From the NCBI GenBank assembly GCA_017303875.1, contig JAFLBP010000001.1:186001-250000 (forward strand): a DNA stretch of 64,000 bases. Direction: 5' to 3'. Shown here piece after piece: positions 62,292 through 64,000 of the stretch. The stretch is from Chitinophagales bacterium. Lineage in GTDB: Bacteria > Bacteroidota > Bacteroidia > Chitinophagales > Saprospiraceae. A program made the translations under genes and the position numbers. The notes beneath the pieces are model-generated. The model was not told the origin of the DNA and searched no databases. It was given only the letters and a program-made list of their open reading frames with translations. Each line of letters opens with the position of its first letter. Within the stretch, counting starts at the first letter, position 1.

Positions 62292-64000
62292 ATGCCAGTT
62301 TGCCTGCCAACCCTTCCGGCGTATTACGGAACAAAGACAATTCGTCGGACTTTTTATTTACTGCTGCCGCTATTATGCCTTTTTTCCACTAATCTGAAAG
62401 GGCAAAATGAAGAACAAAGTTCGGGCGAACTGTTGGAAAATTTTTTCCGCGATAATGAGCAGGCATCCGAGTCGGATGCGCAACTGCTGCTCGAACGCTA
62501 CGAAAACCTGCGCAATAACCCGCTCGACCTCAATCGTTGCACCCCGGAAGACCTGCTCGACCTGCAATTGTTCGACGAACTGAAGGTGCGCAATTTTTTT
62601 CTTTACCGCCAGCAATTCGGTCCGCTGCTCAATGCCTATGAATTGCAGGCGGTTCCCGGCTGGGATGTCAATGATTGCAAACGCCTGCTGGAATTTGCCC
62701 AGGTCAGAACCTCCCTCGACCAACGCCGCAAGCCCATCAGTCGCGGTTTTACGGAAGGCGATAATGAATTACTCGCCCGCTGGGGACGCCCCCAACCTTT
62801 CGCTTTCGCGGGGCGCAGTGAAGGCGGCTCCGATGCTATCGCGCTGCGCTATCGCCACAGCTTCGACAATCGCCTGCGCTTTGGCTTTACCGCCGATAAG
62901 GATCCGGGCGAAGCATTTTTCCGAAAAAGCAACCGACAGGGCTTTGATTTTTACAGTGTTCACCTTTTTGGCCAAAACATCAACCGGCACATCAAAACCT
63001 TAGCTATTGGCGATTATTCCGTGCGTTTCGGACAGGGCTTGCTCCTGCAAACAGGCTTTGCCGCCGGCAAATCCGCCGAAAGCGTCGCCATTGTGCGCGG
63101 CGGCCGCAAACTGAATGCCTACTCCGCGTTCGGGGAAGCCTTTTTTTATCGCGGCGCCGCTGCCACCATCCGGCTGGCCAAACACTGGGAACTGACCGCG
63201 CTTTATTCCAACCGCCGCCGCGATGCCAATTTGGTATTGCCCGACAGCAGCGACCTGGAACAGCCGGAAATCGCTTTTACCTCGCTGCAAAGCTCCGGAT
63301 TGCACCGCACGCCCTCGGAAATTGACGATGAAGGCGCGCTGCGCGAGCAAGCCGCTGCGGTGTCGGTCGCTTATGCCAACGCCAGCCTGAGTATCAATGC
63401 CAATTTCCTGCACCTGCGCTATGCCGAACCCTGGCAACCGCAGGAGGCGCCCTATCGAAAATACGTATTTCGGGGCAACACCCTCAACGGCGGCAGCGTG
63501 GATTACTCCTGGCGCCAACGCAACTGGTTGTTGTTTGGCGAAACGGCTATGAGCGATAACGGCGCAGTAGCCAGTGTAAACGGTGTGCTTTTTTCGCCGC
63601 ACCGCATCGTAACGCTGGCGGTAATGAACCGCTACCTGCCCGCCAATTATCAGTCGGTTTACGCCAATCCGATTGCAGAAGTAACCGGCGCGGCCAATGA
63701 ATATGGAACTTATTTTGGCGCCGATATCCGCTTGCTCCGACGCTTGCAGGTTAATTTTTATGCCGATGTCTGGCGGCATCCCTGGCTGCGTTTTGGCGTG
63801 GATGCGCCTTCTCGCGGGCACGAATACCTCGCGCGCGTGCTCTGGACCAAAAGTAAAACCTTCAACGCCTATGTATTATGGCAGTCGGAACTAAAGGAGC
63901 GCAACAGCGATGTGGAAGGTGTGTTGGGGCTGGCCGATAATCGGCGCGACCGGCTACGGCTGCACAGTGTGTATAAAGTGCACCCTAAAATGGAATTGCG
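62292..64000 (+). CDS. Exported helix-hairpin-helix plus outer-membrane beta-barrel-like protein, 3'-truncated by window edge
   Basis: The frame is open from the ATG at 62292 to the end of the window (569 complete codons). An N-terminal hydrophobic segment (TFYLLLPLLCLFSTNLKGQ) precedes a region with two helix-hairpin-helix-like motifs (NPLDLNRCTPEDLLDLQLFDE and LNAYELQAVPGWDVNDCKRLLEF, residues about 75-135), after which come long stretches of alternating beta strands (LRFGFTADKDPGEAFFRKSNRQGF, YSVRFGQGLLLQTGFAAGKS, WELTALYSNRRRDANLVL). This architecture is seen in Bacteroidota proteins labelled helix-hairpin-helix domain proteins, with a predicted outer-membrane barrel. HHH motifs usually bind DNA, so a DNA-uptake role is a possibility, not shown. 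It diverges from the small lipoprotein gene. Confidence 0.8.
   Translation, partial: MPVCLPTLPAYYGTKTIRRTFYLLLPLLCLFSTNLKGQNEEQSSGELLENFFRDNEQASESDAQLLLERYENLRNNPLDLNRCTPEDLLDLQLFDELKVRNFFLYRQQFGPLLNAYELQAVPGWDVNDCKRLLEFAQVRTSLDQRRKPISRGFTEGDNELLARWGRPQPFAFAGRSEGGSDAIALRYRHSFDNRLRFGFTADKDPGEAFFRKSNRQGFDFYSVHLFGQNINRHIKTLAIGDYSVRFGQGLLLQTGFAAGKSAESVAIVRGGRKLNAYSAFGEAFFYRGAAATIRLAKHWELTALYSNRRRDANLVLPDSSDLEQPEIAFTSLQSSGLHRTPSEIDDEGALREQAAAVSVAYANASLSINANFLHLRYAEPWQPQEAPYRKYVFRGNTLNGGSVDYSWRQRNWLLFGETAMSDNGAVASVNGVLFSPHRIVTLAVMNRYLPANYQSVYANPIAEVTGAANEYGTYFGADIRLLRRLQVNFYADVWRHPWLRFGVDAPSRGHEYLARVLWTKSKTFNAYVLWQSELKERNSDVEGVLGLADNRRDRLRLHSVYKVHPKMEL

Overview
The window comes from a member of the Bacteroidota, most likely a Saprospiria-type lineage (Saprospiraceae, Lewinella or Haliscomenobacter relatives). 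The class is inferred; the phylum is well supported. Evidence: a SusC/SusD pair, two large secreted proteins with type IX secretion C-terminal sorting domains, many lipoproteins with short Cys-anchored signal peptides, a KirBac channel, cryptochrome DASH, bactofilin, and promoters of the Bacteroidota form TTTG-N17..21-TAnnTTTG, often followed by a GCGGC-like stretch. No rRNA, CRISPR array, transposase or phage gene is visible. There is one tRNA (Glu, anticodon TTC).

Layout. 1-3.7 kb: the 3' end of a 2-oxoacid dehydrogenase E2 gene, a duplicated-domain DUF1599 protein, a histidine phosphatase and an Hsp15-like S4 protein. 3.7-8.8 kb: SusD and SusC with their own promoter and terminator. 8.8-14.8 kb: the two-enzyme agmatine-to-putrescine route, an acyl-CoA carboxylase beta subunit, EttA and bactofilin. 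15-30 kb: tsaD, an NAD(P)-binding protein, a GH97 glucosidase, gamma-glutamyltransferase, lycopene cyclase, an L,D-transpeptidase, an M20 amidohydrolase, pgi and an M24 aminopeptidase. 30-34.8 kb: signal peptidase I, a helical protein and rpsP. 34.8-50.1 kb: secreted PKD protein, fabD-yqgE-GNAT-DUF5522, KirBac, cry-DASH, rdgB, der, a lipoprotein, a polyprenyl sugar-phosphate transferase and a second T9SS protein. 50-56 kb: a helical protein, a beta-propeller lipoprotein, a Kelch lipoprotein and a divergent GH95-like enzyme. 56.4-59.2 kb: an A+T-rich gene for a 916-residue MORN/YwqK repeat protein lying just past the 3' end of tRNA-Glu. 59.5-64 kb: ubiD, two related small exported proteins, and the 5' part of a helix-hairpin-helix plus beta-barrel protein that runs off the window.

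Most genes are housekeeping and stand alone or in short operons, so the window is not one pathway. The most unusual signal is between the genes. At least eight intergenic gaps in the first 30 kb are filled by arrays of short words (GTGTTTTA/GTGTTTTG, CGTTCATC/GATGAACG, TTTTTGA, CGCAGATC), mostly arranged as long inverted repeats that start at or inside one stop codon and run up to the next stop or start codon. One is a perfect 38-bp inverted repeat linking the stop codons of two convergent genes; another region is a triple direct repeat leading into the TTG start of tsaD. I know of no named element that matches these. They are the best candidate here for something undescribed: a family of word-built hairpins that may act as terminators or mRNA-end structures, or that may spread as a non-autonomous element.
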